A DNA stretch of 64,000 nt from JAZKID01 sp965247525 (GTDB lineage: Bacteria > Pseudomonadota > Alphaproteobacteria > Rhizobiales > UBA4765), in assembly GCA_965247525.1 (NCBI GenBank), contig OZ252015.1, positions 372,001-436,000 on the forward strand, read 5' to 3'. Below the pieces are notes generated by a model. It was not told where the DNA came from. It saw only the letters and a list, made by a program, of their open reading frames with translations, and did not search any database. The position numbers were made by a program, and so were the translations under genes. Below are positions 61,978 to 64,000 of the stretch, one piece after another; position 1 is the stretch's first letter; each line of letters begins with the position of its first letter.

Positions 61978-63999
61978 TTAGCCAAGGGCTTGCAATGCAT
62001 CGTGAATACGCGCTTGACGCAATAAAGCGTCTTCTTTTCGCTCCAAATGCTCGTCCACAACCTCTTCAGGGGCATTGGCAGCAAATTGCGGATTGGACAG
62101 TTTGGCTTCGAGTTTGGCAAGATCGTCGGACAACTTGTCAGCCTCCTTGGCAAGACGTGCCCGCTCGGCCGCAAGATCAATAATGTCAGCCAATGGCAAA
62201 GCTGCAACACTGTCGCCGACCAGAAAACGTGCTGCCTGTTTTGGCGGCTCAGCGACGAAAGTGATGCTGGAAAGACGGGCAAGGCGCTTTAAAAGAACCT
62301 CGTGCTTTTGCGTAAACGATTTTGCATCCGGTGCACCGCCAATAAAAACCAGTGGGACGATCGCGCCGCCCGGCACATTCATTTCTGCGCGGAGCGCCCT
62401 TACAGATGTAATGCAGTCAATTACCCAGTTGATTTCAAGGCGCGCATCATCATCAATAACGCTTTGCGTTTCTACCGCCGTTGGCCAATCGGCGAGGCAG
62501 AGCAATGTTTCGCGTGCAGAGCCCGTCTTACCCGTTACCTGCCATAACTCTTCTGTAATGAATGGCGTAAAAGGATGAAGCAGTTTTAAAATCACGTCAT
62601 AGACAAATGCGGCGGTCGCTTGCGTCTCTTTGCCAAGTGGATGTTCGTCCTGCAAAAGAGGTTTGGCAAATTCGACATACCAGTCGCAAAACGTATTCCA
62701 AACAAAGCGATAAACGGCATTCGCCGCTTCGTTAAAGCGGTAATCTCCCAAAGCAAGTTCGACATCTACAACGACTTGAGAAAGCTCAGTGAGCAGCCAG
62801 CGGTTGAGCGTGCCCTGTGCTTGCACAGGCGAAAACCCAGACGCGCGAATGCAGCCGTTCATAGACAGGAAACGTCCTGCATTCCATAATTTGGTGGTGA
62901 AATTGCGATAACCTTCAATGCGCTGGTTCGACAGTTTGATGTCACGCCCCTGCACGGCAAGCGACGCCAATGTGAAGCGCAACGCATCAGTGCCGTACTG
63001 GTTCATAATATCGAGCGGATCAACGACATTGCCTTTTGACTTTGACATTTTCGCGCCGTGTTCATCACGCACAAGCGGATGCACGTAAACATCGCGAAAC
63101 GGCACTGTTTCCATGATAAACTCAGAGGCCATCATCATGCGGGCGACCCAAAAGAAAATGATGTCGAACCCTGTGATCAAAACATTTGTCGGGAAATAAC
63201 GTTTCAGATCAGCATTGTCTGCAGGCCAGCCCATCGTGCCCATCGGCCACAAGGCTGACGAGAACCATGTGTCGAGCACATCCTCGTCGCGGCGCAGATA
63301 GTCATTAAGAAATGCTTCGCGCTTTGCATCATCTGTCGCAATCGCACGTCCTTGCTCAGGGCTAATTTCGCCATTTTGGGTGTAATGCGCCAAAGCCTTT
63401 GCCGCGACCTCATCATCAGTGCGCGCCACAAAAATATGTCCGTCGGGACCATACCATGCCGGAATTTGGTGTCCCCACCACAACTGGCGAGAGACACACC
63501 ATGGCTCGATGTTTTCCATCCAGTGAAAAAACGTCTTTTCCCAAGCCTGCGGAACGAAACGGGTCACACCGGCACGCACAGCCGCAATGGCTTTTTCGGC
63601 CAAGGGCTTGACGTTGACATACCACTGCTCGGTCAGGCGCGGCTCAATAACGACATTTGAGCGATCCCCATGCGGAACCGTATGCACATGCGGTTCAATC
63701 TTTTCGATAAAACCCTGTTCTTCAAGCGCTGCGACAATGCGTTTGCGTGCTTCAAAACGCTCAAGCCCGTCATAATTGGACAAATGCGAAAGATCATGAT
63801 GCTCGGTGGTTATTTTGCCAGCGGCATCAATGACGCTGATCTGCTCAAGCTGATGGCGCTTGCCAACTTCGAAATCGTTGAAATCATGGGCAGGCGTAAT
63901 CTTGACGGCGCCGCTGCCTTTTTCCGGATCCGAATAGTCATCGGCAATAATCGGAATGGCGCGGTTGACCAAGGGCACGACCACTTTCTGGCCGATCAG
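61978..63999 (-). CDS. valS: Valyl-tRNA synthetase, C-terminal part (partial)
   Basis: About 674 residues reach the window edge and the N-terminal part with HIGH is missing. The editing-domain end starts IGQKVVVPLVNRAIPIIAD. The KMSKS motif is EHGAKMSKSKGNVVDPLDIM. Then come the anticodon-binding domain (NRWLLTELSQVV onwards) and a C-terminal coiled-coil arm (AERARLAKEADKLSDDLAKLEAK). All expected elements of class I ValRS appear in order. Confidence 0.96.
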   Translation of the reverse strand: MIGQKVVVPLVNRAIPIIADDYSDPEKGSGAVKITPAHDFNDFEVGKRHQLEQISVIDAAGKITTEHHDLSHLSNYDGLERFEARKRIVAALEEQGFIEKIEPHVHTVPHGDRSNVVIEPRLTEQWYVNVKPLAEKAIAAVRAGVTRFVPQAWEKTFFHWMENIEPWCVSRQLWWGHQIPAWYGPDGHIFVARTDDEVAAKALAHYTQNGEISPEQGRAIATDDAKREAFLNDYLRRDEDVLDTWFSSALWPMGTMGWPADNADLKRYFPTNVLITGFDIIFFWVARMMMASEFIMETVPFRDVYVHPLVRDEHGAKMSKSKGNVVDPLDIMNQYGTDALRFTLASLAVQGRDIKLSNQRIEGYRNFTTKLWNAGRFLSMNGCIRASGFSPVQAQGTLNRWLLTELSQVVVDVELALGDYRFNEAANAVYRFVWNTFCDWYVEFAKPLLQDEHPLGKETQATAAFVYDVILKLLHPFTPFITEELWQVTGKTGSARETLLCLADWPTAVETQSVIDDDARLEINWVIDCITSVRALRAEMNVPGGAIVPLVFIGGAPDAKSFTQKHEVLLKRLARLSSITFVAEPPKQAARFLVGDSVAALPLADIIDLAAERARLAKEADKLSDDLAKLEAKLSNPQFAANAPEEVVDEHLERKEDALLRQARIHDALQALG

Positions 64000-64000
64000 T

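Overview
The window reads as chromosomal DNA of an alphaproteobacterium. The block dapA-smpB-uracil-DNA glycosylase-NYN protein-rpoZ-rsh-pyrE-pdxJ-acpS-lepB-rnc-era and the run secDF-yajC-nlpD-pcm-surE-serS-tatCBA-scpBA-nagZ-SPOR-argS-dgt facing erpA-xth are gene neighbourhoods I know from Hyphomicrobiales (Rhizobiales) and relatives. GatCAB, a FliN protein and an RNase E with a long charged tail agree with this. Base composition looks moderate by eye and is clearly AT-richer in a few islands (about 2.5-3.0, 24.6-28 and 39.8-41.7 kb). I cannot assign a genus. There is no phage, insertion sequence, CRISPR array or rRNA. One tRNA gene (Leu, GAG) is present.

Layout. 0-6 kb: tail of RNase E, a Dps ferritin, an isovaleryl-CoA dehydrogenase-like enzyme, an unknown small protein, the Mg transporter MgtE and a secreted polysaccharide deacetylase, then tRNA-Leu. 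6-24.5 kb: a lone fliN, lipB, the minus-strand housekeeping operons (lepB-rnc-era, pyrE-pdxJ-acpS, rpoZ, rsh, dapA-smpB), the divergent NYN/UDG pair, a soluble lytic transglycosylase, a glycine betaine/proline-type ABC importer (proVWX) and an OmpA-domain envelope protein. 24.6-29.3 kb: a type I secretion-like unit of two different ABC half-transporters and an HlyD adaptor, with badly eroded nucleotide-binding motifs. 29.3-35.6 kb: a fatty acid hydroxylase/sterol desaturase, small exported proteins (DUF2147, PsiF-like, fasciclin), a GST, the K+ transporter Kup and a DedA protein. 35.6-39.7 kb: gatC-gatA-chorismate mutase-gatB on the minus strand and a HIT hydrolase. 39.8-41.7 kb: a large unknown glycine-zipper protein whose reading frame breaks at an A-AAA-AAG heptamer. 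41.7-57.8 kb: a long co-directional minus-strand series for protein export (SecDF, YajC, TatABC), division and cell wall (degenerate LytM factor, NagZ, SPOR), chromosome condensation (ScpAB) and tRNA charging. 57.8-64 kb: erpA, xth, a papain-like cell-wall hydrolase candidate followed by an unknown partner, a Sel1-repeat protein and the C-terminal part of valS, cut by the window end.

Most of the content is ordinary core genome. The points that stand out are: (1) the possible -1 frameshift joining two halves of a glycine-zipper protein; (2) the paired half-transporters in which neither nucleotide-binding domain keeps a full catalytic set; (3) a chorismate mutase translationally coupled inside the gatCAB operon; (4) a two-gene unit of a cysteine-type hydrolase and an unknown protein; (5) an NlpD-position LytM protein that has lost most of its zinc ligands; and (6) a run of roughly 90 mostly acidic residues on ScpB. 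After start-site correction no gene-free stretch exceeds 300 bases.
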